From NCBI GenBank assembly GCA_026391835.1, contig JAPLDF010000041.1, forward strand, positions 203,207 through 267,206: a stretch of DNA of 64,000 nucleotides, in the 5' to 3' direction. A model generated the notes under the pieces. It ran no database searches. It was not told where the DNA came from and worked only from the letters and a program-made list of their open reading frames with translations. The first letter of the stretch is position 1; the number at the start of each line of letters is the position of its first letter. Made by a program: the position numbers and the translations under genes. Below are positions 29,246-37,436 of this stretch, piece by piece. The stretch comes from Bacteroidota bacterium (GTDB lineage: Bacteria > Bacteroidota > Bacteroidia > Bacteroidales > FEN-979).

Positions 29246-29280
29246 AAAAGGGGCTGTCATTTCCGGCAGCCCCTTTTTTT
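29246..29280 (+). terminator. Strong rho-independent terminator
   Basis: GGGGCTG at 29250-29256 and CAGCCCC at 29267-29273 form a 7-bp GC-rich stem, extended by flanking A/T pairs, followed by seven T. It ends the transcript of the peptide-repeat gene. Confidence 0.9.
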
Positions 29281-29284
29281 ACGT

Positions 29285-29313
29285 ACCTTCCAGGTCTTGA
29301 AGACCTGGAAGGT
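29285..29313. repeat. Perfect 14-bp-arm palindrome
   Basis: ACCTTCCAGGTCTT and its exact complement lie around a single central G, 5 bp after the terminator and close to the end of the SRPBCC gene on the other strand. It could be an interspersed palindromic element or a terminator for the minus strand. Confidence 0.8.
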
Positions 29314-29327
29314 TATGATCGCAAACG

Positions 29328-29708
29328 TCAATCTTTGTAAAACTCCCGGAGTGAGCCAAAATAACTGTTGTTCCATCCATCTTCAATATCCTCAAAATCT
29401 TCGTCGGGAATATTGGTATGCGATAATTCAACGGAAGTGCTCATGCCTTTTGCATGCAACAGGATCGTAACAATTGATTCTTCGGGCTGGTCGCCAAAAT
29501 ACCATTGCTGAACCAGCTTTTTCCCAGGTTCAAATTCAATGTTTTTACCAACGATGCTCCCATCCCATAACGAAAATTCAGATCCGGGGACTGTCGTCAT
29601 TTCTGCGGGTTCACCCGTCCATAACTGAATAGTGACCGGATTGGTAAGTGCGGTATAAACATCTTCAGCCAGCGCTGGTATGGTGTAATATTTCCTGAAG
29701 TCTTTCAT
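29328..29708 (-). CDS. SRPBCC (START/AHSA1-like) domain protein
   Basis: A 126-residue protein made of one helix-grip domain: RKYYTIPALAEDVYTALTNP at the start, then FSLWDGSIVGKNIEFEPGKKLVQQW, a strand pattern typical of the AHSA1 family, and the long C-terminal helix FEDIEDGWNNSYFGSLREF. Such domains bind hydrophobic ligands or act as co-chaperones; the ligand is unknown. It is followed upstream by a small gene in the same direction 44 bp away. Confidence 0.85.
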   Translation of the reverse strand: MKDFRKYYTIPALAEDVYTALTNPVTIQLWTGEPAEMTTVPGSEFSLWDGSIVGKNIEFEPGKKLVQQWYFGDQPEESIVTILLHAKGMSTSVELSHTNIPDEDFEDIEDGWNNSYFGSLREFYKD

Positions 29709-29752
29709 ATCTGTTGATTTTATTCCTGATGTTTCTCAAATGCACTGATATC

Positions 29753-29950
29753 CTAATGATGGTTGCGTAATTCATACCTGTACCTTGTTTCGGCTTCCAT
29801 GCTTTTATCGGCAATAAATATTATTGTTTTCCCATCATCAAGAATCACCGGGTATTTATCTATTATTGAACCTGTTAACAGCTTTGAGTGTGGGATACTC
29901 ATGCGGTGGTTTCCAAGGTTCATCCTATTGGATAAAACGTCATTTTTCAT
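29753..29950 (-). CDS. Small conserved-looking protein of 65 residues
   Basis: The frame from the ATG at 29950 encodes NRMNLGNHRMSIPHSKLLTG, then IIDKYPVILDDGKTIIFIAD and a charged helix. The strand-rich middle part and regular composition suggest a real small cytoplasmic protein, but I do not recognise the family. It reads towards the SRPBCC gene and may share its transcript. Confidence 0.55.
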   Translation of the reverse strand: MKNDVLSNRMNLGNHRMSIPHSKLLTGSIIDKYPVILDDGKTIIFIADKSMEAETRYRYELRNHH

Positions 29951-30139
29951 AATCGGGTTGTATATTTATGGTTGTGAATTTTTATAATTGCGCAACTAAG
30001 ATACACTCAATTTGATCCTTTTCCCTGCCGCCACGGATATAGTTATCAACAACAATTCACATGGTCAGCCAGGGTAGCTTAAATGACAACAAAAGCCGGA
30101 AACTTTCGTTAAAAAAATAACAGTTCTGTTAATTTATTC

Positions 30140-30147
30140 TATTTTTG
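30140..30147 (+). promoter_or_regulatory. Candidate promoter of the first propeller gene
   Basis: TATTTTTG matches TAnnTTTG about 80 bp before the start at 30227. No good -33 element is visible. Confidence 0.4.
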
Positions 30148-30226
30148 ATTCCCGGATTTTCAAACACAAAAAGATAATTGAACAGTTCCGGTGTTATTAA
30201 CCGTTTTCTACCAAAAAATGACAAAC

Positions 30227-31444
30227 ATGAAGAAAATTCTGCCGCTCATAAGCCTGGTATGTGTTTTATACATCCAAACCATTGCACAGGAAACGGTACA
30301 GTGGCGCGGTGCCGGCCGTGACGGTATATACAGCGAAACCAATTTATTAAAAAAATGGCCTGAGGCCGGGCCGCAACTGTTGTGGCATTTTGACGGTTTG
30401 GGTGAAGGGCATGCCTCCCCCGCCGTGACCGGTAACCGGGTTTATACAGCCGGAATACTTGAAGGCATCGGTTACCTTTTCTGTTTTGACCTGGCCGGCA
30501 AACAACTATGGAAAGTTGCCTATGGTGAAGAGTGGACAGAAAGCTGGCCTGGTGTAAGGAGTACACCACTGGTATCCAACGGCAAAATATACCAGTTGAG
30601 CGGATTCGGGAAGCTGGTATGCCGCAATGCTGAAAACGGCGACTTCATCTGGAGCGTTGATGTTCTTAAGGATTATCAGGGCCCCAACATAAAGTGGGGT
30701 GTAACTGAAAACCTGCTTATCGACGGGAATAAGTTGTTTTGTACTGTCGGGGGAACAGAAGCCAATGTAATTGCGCTCAACCCCAACACAGGCAGCCTGA
30801 TCTGGAAAAGCAAAGGGAAAGGTGAGGTCAGCGCTTACGGATCGCCTGCACTGATCAAACTGGCAAAAAAGCACATCCTGGTAGCCCAAACTGCCAATTC
30901 GATCCTGGGTATTGATACGGATAACGGCGCCCTGCTGTGGAGCCACGATCAGCCAAACAAGTACTCGGTGCATGCCAATACGCCACTATACCATGACGGT
31001 TACCTCTATTGTGTTTCAGGATACGGGAAAGGCGGTGTAATGCTGAAAGTTTCCGACGATGGCAGCTCGGTTCAGGAAGTGTGGCGCAACACCAACATTG
31101 ACAATAAGATGGGTGGTTTTGTGCTTGTCAACGGAAAAATTTTCGGTTCTGACGATGCAGGAAAAGCATGGTATTGTCTTGACTGGAAAACCGGCACCAA
31201 CATGTATTCTGAAAAAATTACCGGCCGCGGCAACATCATCTTTGCCGATGGGATGCTCTATTTATATGGTGACAATGGCGAAGTCGTCCTGGCCGAACCC
31301 CTGGCCAATTCATTCAAAAAGATCAGTGCATTCCAGGTTCCGTTTGGCGCAGATCAGCACTGGGCACACCTTGTGATCGGGAATGGCAGGCTCTACGTGC
31401 GCCATGGAAGTTCACTGATGGTCTACGATATCCGGAGCAAATAG
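30227..31444 (+). CDS. Secreted PQQ-like beta-propeller protein 1
   Basis: The start at 30227 gives the signal peptide MKKILPLISLVCVLYIQTIA; an ATG at 30218 would add three residues. The 405-residue protein has the family opening VQWRGAGRDGIYSETNLLKK, then about seven blades with the W-containing PQQ-type motifs GKQLWKV, GDFIWSV, GSLIWKS and GALLWSH. It lacks the vicinal Cys pair and the length of true quinoprotein dehydrogenases, so it is better seen as a BamB/PQQ-like scaffold. It begins a block of related propeller genes that leads into Fe-S electron carriers. Confidence 0.88.
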   Translation: MKKILPLISLVCVLYIQTIAQETVQWRGAGRDGIYSETNLLKKWPEAGPQLLWHFDGLGEGHASPAVTGNRVYTAGILEGIGYLFCFDLAGKQLWKVAYGEEWTESWPGVRSTPLVSNGKIYQLSGFGKLVCRNAENGDFIWSVDVLKDYQGPNIKWGVTENLLIDGNKLFCTVGGTEANVIALNPNTGSLIWKSKGKGEVSAYGSPALIKLAKKHILVAQTANSILGIDTDNGALLWSHDQPNKYSVHANTPLYHDGYLYCVSGYGKGGVMLKVSDDGSSVQEVWRNTNIDNKMGGFVLVNGKIFGSDDAGKAWYCLDWKTGTNMYSEKITGRGNIIFADGMLYLYGDNGEVVLAEPLANSFKKISAFQVPFGADQHWAHLVIGNGRLYVRHGSSLMVYDIRSK

Positions 31445-31531
31445 GATCACAGCGGGAAGCAGGTTCTTTCGTTTTCGTCGGCTTTCTATTGGCGTTTGTC
31501 AAATTTCCTGTCGTTTTTGGTTTTCACGTGG

Positions 31532-31539
31532 TATATTTG
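31532..31539 (+). promoter_or_regulatory. Candidate promoter of the second propeller gene
   Basis: TATATTTG is a perfect -7 match 32 bp before the ATG at 31571, which suggests that the second and third propeller genes can be expressed apart from the first. Confidence 0.5.
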
Positions 31540-31570
31540 TGATTCAACCTGTTAATCAAAGAAAGTTTAC

Positions 31571-32797
31571 ATGAAAAAACAGTTCTCCATCCTGTTGATG
31601 CTGCTCGTCGCTGCACTTCCCGGTTATGTGCAAACAATCACCCAATGGCGCGGGGTCACCCGCGACGGGATTTACCACGAAACGAACCTGTTAAAGACAT
31701 GGCCCGAAAACGGTCCTGAACTCAAATGGGCAATTGACAGCCTGGGAAATGGTTTTGCCTCTCCGGTTGTTACAAACGACCGTATTTACATACCCGGGGA
31801 AGTTGACAGTACAGGTTATCTTTTTGCATTTGACAAACAGGGAGGGCTGATCTGGAAACAGGAGACCGGGAAGGAGTGGACCGAAAACTTTCCGGGGCCC
31901 CGGTCAACACCTACTGTTGTGGACAACCTGATCTATTACTGCTCAAGCATGGGCGAGGTTATTTGCATGGACGCGGCAAACGGACAAAGAAAGTGGTCGG
32001 TCAACATGCTAAAAGATCTTCACGGCATAAATGTAAGGTTTGGCTATACCGAGTCACCGCTGATTGATGGGGACCGGCTGTTCTGTTTCCCAGGGGGCAG
32101 GGATACAAACGTGGTTGCATTAAACAGGTTCACCGGGAAGATGATATGGAAATCAAAAGCCATGGCCGATTCCGCATCGTATTGTTCGCCCATGATGATC
32201 CGTCTGCCTGCAAACAACAAGATCCTTGTTACCCTGATGATCCATCACCTGATCGGGGTAGATGCTGCTACTGGCGACTTGTTGTGGTCATATCCGTTTG
32301 AACGCCCCGGCGACATCCATTGCAATACGCCTGTCTACGAAGGAGGGTTCATTTATTATGATGACAGGGGAGGAAATGGGATTGTAAAACTGGAATTATC
32401 CCCTGATGGAAAATCCATCAGGGAGGTATGGCGGAATTTCAAGGGAGGGAATGTCCAGGGCGGCTCTGTTAAAATCGGGGAATACCTCTATGGCTCTCGG
32501 TATCGGCCAGCCCGGTTTGAGAGTGTTGTAGCATCAACAGGTGTGGTCGCCGACTCGGTAAAGTTCAATTGCGGTTCGACCATCTTTGCCGATGACATGC
32601 TATACTGCTACAATGACCAGGGAGTGATGGGGCTGATCAAACCAAACCAGGGAAAACCTGAAGTTGTAAGTACATTTAAAATCACGGAAGGGACCCTGGA
32701 ACATTTCGCCCACCCGGTGATTTGTGACGGCGTGTTGTACATCAGGCATGGAAATGTACTCCTGGCATATGATATTCTCAAAAAACAACCTAAATGA
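31571..32797 (+). CDS. Secreted PQQ-like beta-propeller protein 2
   Basis: 408 residues with signal peptide KKQFSILLMLLVAALPGYVQ and the same ordered marks as its neighbour: TQWRGVTRDGIYHETNLLKT, TWPENGPELKW, then blade motifs GGLIWKQ, GQRKWSV, GKMIWKS and GDLLWSY. It is a clear paralogue of proteins 1 and 3, with DRLFCFPGGRDTNVVALNRF being nearly the same in protein 3. Its stop overlaps the next start by 4 bp (ATGA), so translation is coupled. The role is unknown; a periplasmic scaffold or sensor of the electron-transfer block is my inference. Confidence 0.88.
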   Translation: MKKQFSILLMLLVAALPGYVQTITQWRGVTRDGIYHETNLLKTWPENGPELKWAIDSLGNGFASPVVTNDRIYIPGEVDSTGYLFAFDKQGGLIWKQETGKEWTENFPGPRSTPTVVDNLIYYCSSMGEVICMDAANGQRKWSVNMLKDLHGINVRFGYTESPLIDGDRLFCFPGGRDTNVVALNRFTGKMIWKSKAMADSASYCSPMMIRLPANNKILVTLMIHHLIGVDAATGDLLWSYPFERPGDIHCNTPVYEGGFIYYDDRGGNGIVKLELSPDGKSIREVWRNFKGGNVQGGSVKIGEYLYGSRYRPARFESVVASTGVVADSVKFNCGSTIFADDMLYCYNDQGVMGLIKPNQGKPEVVSTFKITEGTLEHFAHPVICDGVLYIRHGNVLLAYDILKKQPK

Positions 32798-34047
32798 AGA
32801 ATGTTATGAAAAACCGCTTCTGTCTTATTGCCTTCCTCTTTGTTTATTCCATTTCAGGTTTTGTTCAAACAACCGCCCAGTGGCGCGGGCCGGAAAGGAA
32901 CGGGATTTTCCCGGAATCAAATCTTTTAAAAGCATGGCCTGCCGAAGGACCGGCGATGCTCTGGAAAACTGAGATCATCGGGAATGGTTACGGTGCCCCG
33001 ACCGTTACTGCCGGCAGGATATTTATCACAGGAGAAGTTGACTCGACCGGATACCTGTTTGCTTTTACCCTCGAGGGAAAACTGCTGTGGAAATCGGAAT
33101 ACGGGAAGGAATGGGTTGTAAATTACCAGGGTTCACGCTGTGCGCCAACTGTGGCAGGCGACCTAGTCTATGTTTGTTCGGGCCTGGGAGATCTTGCATG
33201 TTTTGATGCAGGGAACGGCAGAAAAAAATGGTCGGTCGACATGATCCATGATCTGCATGGAAGATTCACCCTGTTCGGGCATGCAGAATCATCGCTTATT
33301 GACGGCGACAAGGTTTTCCTGGTACCGGGAGGAAAAGACACCAATGTGGTGGCGATGAACCGGTTCACCGGGAAAATTATCTGGATATCCAAAGGACAAG
33401 GTGAAATCCCCGGTTATAATTCACCTTACCTGATCAAGTTGCCCGCCCGCCATGTGCTGGTAACATTTACTGCCTATTCCATGCTGGGACTCGATGCACA
33501 AACGGGTCAGCTCCTCTGGGTTCATCCGCAGGATAACATACCGGTCCCCGAACGTAAACCTGGCAACGGAGATACCCACAGCAACACGGTTATCTATGAC
33601 AGCGGGTTTATCTATTATTTTGCCGGAGACGGGAATTGCGCTGTAAAACTTGAATTGTCGGCTGATGGAAAAAATATCAGGCAGGTATGGCGGAATAAAA
33701 CCATCGACAACTACATGGGAGGCTTCGTGAAACAGGGAAAATATCTTTATTCATGCGTCTCGGAGAAGAGACAGCTGAAATGCCTTGATGCAGCCACCGG
33801 CCTGGTTGTGGATTCTCTGAAATGCGGGGCAGGTTCTATCATTCTGGCCGACAGCATGCTTTATTACTATAACCAAAAGGGAGAAGTCAGGCTGGTAAAT
33901 CCCGGTCAGGGGAAAATGGTGCAGTCGGGATTTTTTAAACTCACCGCCGGAACAAAGGAACATTTTTCACATCCGGTTGTTGACAAAGGCGTGTTGTATA
34001 TCAGGCATGGGGGTGTGATGGTGGCATATGATGTCGCGAGGAAGTAA
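32794..34047 (+). CDS. Secreted PQQ-like beta-propeller protein 3
   Basis: 417 residues; the start at 32794 overlaps the previous stop by 4 bp and gives signal peptide KNRFCLIAFLFVYSISGFVQ. It carries TAQWRGPERNGIFPESNLLK and the blade motifs GKLLWKS, GRKKWSV, GKIIWIS and GQLLWVH. It is closest to protein 2. The DTHSNTVIYDSGFIYYFAGD region shares its HxNT pattern with the other two (VHANTPLYHDG, IHCNTPVYEGG), a conserved His that may bind a ligand or metal. Directly after the stop comes an 8-bp repeat array. Confidence 0.88.
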   Translation: MKNVMKNRFCLIAFLFVYSISGFVQTTAQWRGPERNGIFPESNLLKAWPAEGPAMLWKTEIIGNGYGAPTVTAGRIFITGEVDSTGYLFAFTLEGKLLWKSEYGKEWVVNYQGSRCAPTVAGDLVYVCSGLGDLACFDAGNGRKKWSVDMIHDLHGRFTLFGHAESSLIDGDKVFLVPGGKDTNVVAMNRFTGKIIWISKGQGEIPGYNSPYLIKLPARHVLVTFTAYSMLGLDAQTGQLLWVHPQDNIPVPERKPGNGDTHSNTVIYDSGFIYYFAGDGNCAVKLELSADGKNIRQVWRNKTIDNYMGGFVKQGKYLYSCVSEKRQLKCLDAATGLVVDSLKCGAGSIILADSMLYYYNQKGEVRLVNPGQGKMVQSGFFKLTAGTKEHFSHPVVDKGVLYIRHGGVMVAYDVARK

Positions 34048-34103
34048 GCGGACGGGCGGACGGGCGGACGGGCGGACAGGCGGACGGGCGGACGGGTGGA
34101 CAG
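34048..34103. repeat. Seven-unit 8-bp GC-rich tandem array
   Basis: Seven head-to-tail copies of GCGGACGG with two changed units (GCGGACAG, GTGGACAG) begin right after the stop codon at 34047. The unit resembles GTAAACGG at 18425 and GAATACGG at 39269. Confidence 0.9.
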
Positions 34104-34196
34104 TGTTATTCAGATTGGTTTTGAATTCAGGCTGAGCTGATTATGCTGTGTGATTTTCAAGTAATTTAGCAGTTCATTTGCCGCATATAACTCCTT

Positions 34197-35627
34197 ATGT
34201 TCAAGAAGCACCTGACCAGGATTATTCTGCTGTTATTCATCATGTCGGCCACGGGGGTGCTTGGCTGGTGGTTTTTTCATGATCCTGTCAGGTCCATTAG
34301 CACTTCAGTTCCCGGCATGGATAACAGGAAAAAAGGAGCTGTTATTGCCGGAAAACCTGTTGTGATTGGTGCTGAATTCAAACTGTACAAGACTTCGCCG
34401 GACATACCCGGAACAAGATGGACGCGCTTCAGGGGGGCAGATTTTGACAATATCAGCAAAGAACCTGTCCGTTTGATAGAAAAATGGGGAAAGACAGGAC
34501 CGCGGATCCTATGGAAAATAACCCTTGGCGAAGGTCATGCCGCCCCGGTTGTTTACGACGGGAAAATCTACCTGCTTGATTACGACGAAGCCGGAAAGTC
34601 GGACCAGTTGCGTTGTTTCCTGCTGGCAACCGGTGAAGAACTATGGCGGCGCGGCTACCAGGTGAGGCTGAAGCGAAATCACGGGTTATCAAGGACCGTT
34701 CCTGCCGTAAATGCAAAATTTGTACTGACCATCGGGCCAAAATGCCAGGTAATGTGCGTCAACCGTTTGAGCGGTGATTTTCTGTGGGGGCTCGATCTTG
34801 AAAAGGAATTCAATACCGAAATTCCATTCTGGTATACCGGTCAATGCCCGCTGCTTGACAACGACACGGCGATCATTGCCCCTGGTGGCAAAGCGCTCCT
34901 TGTAGCCATTGACTGCAATACCGGCAGGAAAATTTGGGAAACGTCCAATCCTAAAGGGTGGAAAATGTCCCACTCATCGGTGATGCCAATGACCATCAAA
35001 GGGAAAAAAATGTATGTTTACTTCGCTATCGGCGGGGTTTGCGGAATTTCGGCATCCGGTCCCGACAAGGGCAGGGTCTTGTGGGAGACCTCTGGTTTTT
35101 CACCATCCGTCGTGGCGCCGTCGCCGGTTATTCTTGACGACGGGAAAATATTCCTGACTGCCGGGTATGGAGCGGGATCGGCACTGCTGCAGGTCACGCA
35201 TAAAGAAGGAAAATACCTTGTGAACGTGTTGCAAAAGTACAAACCACAGGATGGGCTGGCATCTGAGCAGCAAACGCCGATTTTTCACAACGGCTACCTG
35301 TATGGGATCATGCCCAAGGATGCAGGTGGTTTGAGAAACCAGTTCACCTGCTACCGGTCGGGCGATTGTAAAATGCCGGTCATGAACAGCGGCAAAACCA
35401 ACAGGTTCGGCCTGGGGCCATACATCATGGCGGATGGGAAATTTTTCATCCTGAACGACGACGGGGAGATGACAATTGCCGCTGTCTCAACGTCGCAATT
35501 TAACGTCCTGGATAAAGCCCGGATCATTGAGGGCCAGGACTCATGGGGGCCGGTTGCCATCACAGGCGGTTACCTGCTGATGCGGGATTCAAGGCAAATG
35601 GTATGCATCGATATTGAAGCGCATTAA
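34197..35627 (+). CDS. Membrane-anchored PQQ-like beta-propeller protein 4
   Basis: 476 residues. Residues 5-26 are a transmembrane segment (HLTRIILLLFIMSATGVLGW) followed directly by an exported domain, so an inner-membrane anchor or uncleaved signal. The propeller opens with RWTRFRGADFDNISKEPVRL rather than the WRG form, has blades GEELWRR, GDFLWGL and GRKIWET, and ends in LMRDSRQMVCID. It shares the HxxAPVVYDGKIYLLDYD opening with protein 1's HASPAVTG. It starts the second part of the block and is followed 1 bp later by the NHL-type gene. Confidence 0.85.
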   Translation: MFKKHLTRIILLLFIMSATGVLGWWFFHDPVRSISTSVPGMDNRKKGAVIAGKPVVIGAEFKLYKTSPDIPGTRWTRFRGADFDNISKEPVRLIEKWGKTGPRILWKITLGEGHAAPVVYDGKIYLLDYDEAGKSDQLRCFLLATGEELWRRGYQVRLKRNHGLSRTVPAVNAKFVLTIGPKCQVMCVNRLSGDFLWGLDLEKEFNTEIPFWYTGQCPLLDNDTAIIAPGGKALLVAIDCNTGRKIWETSNPKGWKMSHSSVMPMTIKGKKMYVYFAIGGVCGISASGPDKGRVLWETSGFSPSVVAPSPVILDDGKIFLTAGYGAGSALLQVTHKEGKYLVNVLQKYKPQDGLASEQQTPIFHNGYLYGIMPKDAGGLRNQFTCYRSGDCKMPVMNSGKTNRFGLGPYIMADGKFFILNDDGEMTIAAVSTSQFNVLDKARIIEGQDSWGPVAITGGYLLMRDSRQMVCIDIEAH

Positions 35628-35628
35628 T

Positions 35629-36597
35629 ATGAAAAAGAAAATCATACTCTTTGCTGCACTGACTCTTTTAATGGCAGTCATTTTATTTATGGCCTGGGAT
35701 ATGTTTTTCAACAAACCGGCCGACAAGGGGAATCCATATGCCTACGATCTTAAGGCATTCAAGTCGGGAGATTCTTCAAAGATCATGTATGCCGAAGTGC
35801 AGCATTTCAGCCCCGGACTCCCTGCCATTCACGGGATCGCCTGTGATCAATCTGACCGTATCTTTATCTGTGGCGATAACGGGGTTGAAATCTATGATCA
35901 TGCCGGCAATCGTAAAAACGGTTTTACTGTAAACGGGACAGCCAACTGCATCCAGGTTGATCCGGACGGACGGATTTACCTTGGCATGCAGGAACATGTC
36001 GAAATTTTTGACAACACGGGCAAACAGCTGAAAAAATGGAAGACCTGCGATAAAGATGCGATCATTACATCCATTGCCATTGCCGGAAAAGATGTGTTCA
36101 TTGCTGATGCCGGCAATAAAGTGGTATGCCATTATGACCAGGATGGCAACCTTGTGAAAAGAATTGGGGAAAAAGATCCTGCCAGGAATATCCCCGGGTT
36201 TGTTGTTCCAAGTCCTTACTTTGACCTGGGCACTGATGGCAACGGGTCACTCTGGGTTGTAAATCCCGGCCGTCACCGTATTGAGAAATACAACCACGAC
36301 GGGGATTTAACCTTCACCTGGGGTGAATCTTCCATGGCCATGGAGGGTTTTTGCGGATGCTGCAATCCGTCTAACTTTGCCATGCTTTCCGACGGTTCTT
36401 TTGTTACCAGTGAAAAGGGGATCGAACGCATCAAGGTATATGGAATGCGTGGTGATTTCAGATACATGGTAGCGGGTTCCGACGCATTTGTTGAAGGCAC
36501 CCGTGGCCTTGATATTGCCGTGGATTCAAAGGACCGGATCCTCGTGCTTGATCCTGAAAAGAAACAGGTAAGGATTTTTACGTTGAAAAAACCATAG
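35629..36597 (+). CDS. NHL-type beta-propeller protein with FCGCC motif
   Basis: The ATG at 35629 lies 1 bp after the previous stop and gives 322 residues. Residues 4-24 are an N-terminal membrane segment (IILFAALTLLMAVILFMAW). The rest is a six-bladed propeller with NHL-type units (HGIACDQSDRIFICGDNGVE, TGLD-like end DIAVDSKDRILVLD). A striking motif MEGFCGCCNPSNF puts C242, C244 and C245 in one loop; it could hold a metal or Fe-S centre or a disulfide. Its place between a propeller and the exported Fe-S proteins suggests a part in electron transfer outside the cytoplasm (inference). Confidence 0.8.
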   Translation: MKKKIILFAALTLLMAVILFMAWDMFFNKPADKGNPYAYDLKAFKSGDSSKIMYAEVQHFSPGLPAIHGIACDQSDRIFICGDNGVEIYDHAGNRKNGFTVNGTANCIQVDPDGRIYLGMQEHVEIFDNTGKQLKKWKTCDKDAIITSIAIAGKDVFIADAGNKVVCHYDQDGNLVKRIGEKDPARNIPGFVVPSPYFDLGTDGNGSLWVVNPGRHRIEKYNHDGDLTFTWGESSMAMEGFCGCCNPSNFAMLSDGSFVTSEKGIERIKVYGMRGDFRYMVAGSDAFVEGTRGLDIAVDSKDRILVLDPEKKQVRIFTLKKP

Positions 36598-36627
36598 GAC
36601 TGACCAGTGAATCAGGAGAAAAAAGTG

Positions 36628-36864
36628 ATGCAGAACCGGAGAAAATTCATAAACACGCTCATCAGAGGAGGGATTTTTACCTCACTGACCTTGTTTAGCG
36701 GGATACTGGTGCGGCGTTGGAGTGAATCTGAGGGTTGTCAACAAAACCATGCCTGCGGCAACTGCGGATTGTCTGACCGTTGCCGGCTCCCTGAAGCAGA
36801 CAGGCACCGCCTTGACAGGGCATTGCAAAAAACCAAAACAGCTGATGGAAGATCCGGGAAATAA
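36628..36864 (+). CDS. Small Cys-rich protein with twin-arginine-like N-terminus
   Basis: A 78-residue protein from the ATG at 36628 (a GTG at 36607 would add seven residues). NRRKFINTLIRGG followed by a hydrophobic stretch looks like a Tat signal or a membrane anchor. The exported part is short and holds CQQNHACGNCGLSDRCRLPE, five cysteines within 18 residues, enough for one Fe-S cluster or disulfides. Its end overlaps the next gene by 20 bp. The tight setting between NHL and ferredoxin genes argues that it is real and part of the same complex. Confidence 0.7.
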   Translation: MQNRRKFINTLIRGGIFTSLTLFSGILVRRWSESEGCQQNHACGNCGLSDRCRLPEADRHRLDRALQKTKTADGRSGK

Positions 36865-37426
36865 CCAAAAAATCAACCGGCGGAGATTTCTTGCAGCCGG
36901 TGTGAGAGGCTCGGTGCTGCTGGGAATCGGCGGGGTTGCCGCCCTCGTTGTTAAAAACAGCGCTGCCGGCCAGATGGTGTGGCAGCTTAACCCGGCAAAG
37001 TGCATCCAGTGCGGCCGTTGCGCGACCAATTGTGTCATGTCCCCTTCGGCTGTGAAATGTGTGCATGTTTATGCCATGTGCGGGTACTGCGATTTATGCG
37101 GCGGGTATTTCAAGCCCGAAACCAAAACGCTGAACACCGGTGCCGAAAACCAGCTTTGTCCCACCAGTGCCATCAAGCGGAAGTTTGTGGAGGATCCGTT
37201 CTTTGAGTATACCATTGACGAGCCGCTTTGTATTGGCTGCGGAAAATGCGTGAAGGGTTGCAGCTCATTCGGCAACGGGTCACTGCAACTTCAGGTGAGG
37301 CATGACAGGTGTCAAAATTGCAACCACTGCTCCATTGCACGGAATTGTCCGGCTGATGCATTCAGCCGCGTGCCGGCTGGGGAGCCTTACCTGCTCAGAC
37401 AGGTTGCTGATGATAAAAAGGCATAA
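36845..37426 (+). CDS. Tat-exported polyferredoxin, NapG-like
   Basis: 193 residues from the ATG at 36845, which lies inside the end of the previous gene. The Tat signal is KINRRRFLAAGVRGSVLLGI. Then come four Cys-rich blocks: CIQCGRCATNC, CGYCDLCGG with CPTSAIK, CIGCGKCVKGC, and CQNCNHCSIARNCP, enough for four [4Fe-4S] clusters, which is the NapG pattern. In nitrate reductase systems NapG with NapH passes electrons from quinol to the periplasm; here the next gene is NapH-like, but no nap reductase is present. Confidence 0.85.
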   Translation: MEDPGNNQKINRRRFLAAGVRGSVLLGIGGVAALVVKNSAAGQMVWQLNPAKCIQCGRCATNCVMSPSAVKCVHVYAMCGYCDLCGGYFKPETKTLNTGAENQLCPTSAIKRKFVEDPFFEYTIDEPLCIGCGKCVKGCSSFGNGSLQLQVRHDRCQNCNHCSIARNCPADAFSRVPAGEPYLLRQVADDKKA

Positions 37427-37436
37427 ACGCTGTACG

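Noticed and set aside
36607..36627. GTG start of the small Cys-rich protein
   Set aside because: The ATG at 36628 puts the twin-Arg motif in its normal place close to the N-terminus; the GTG form is possible but less likely.
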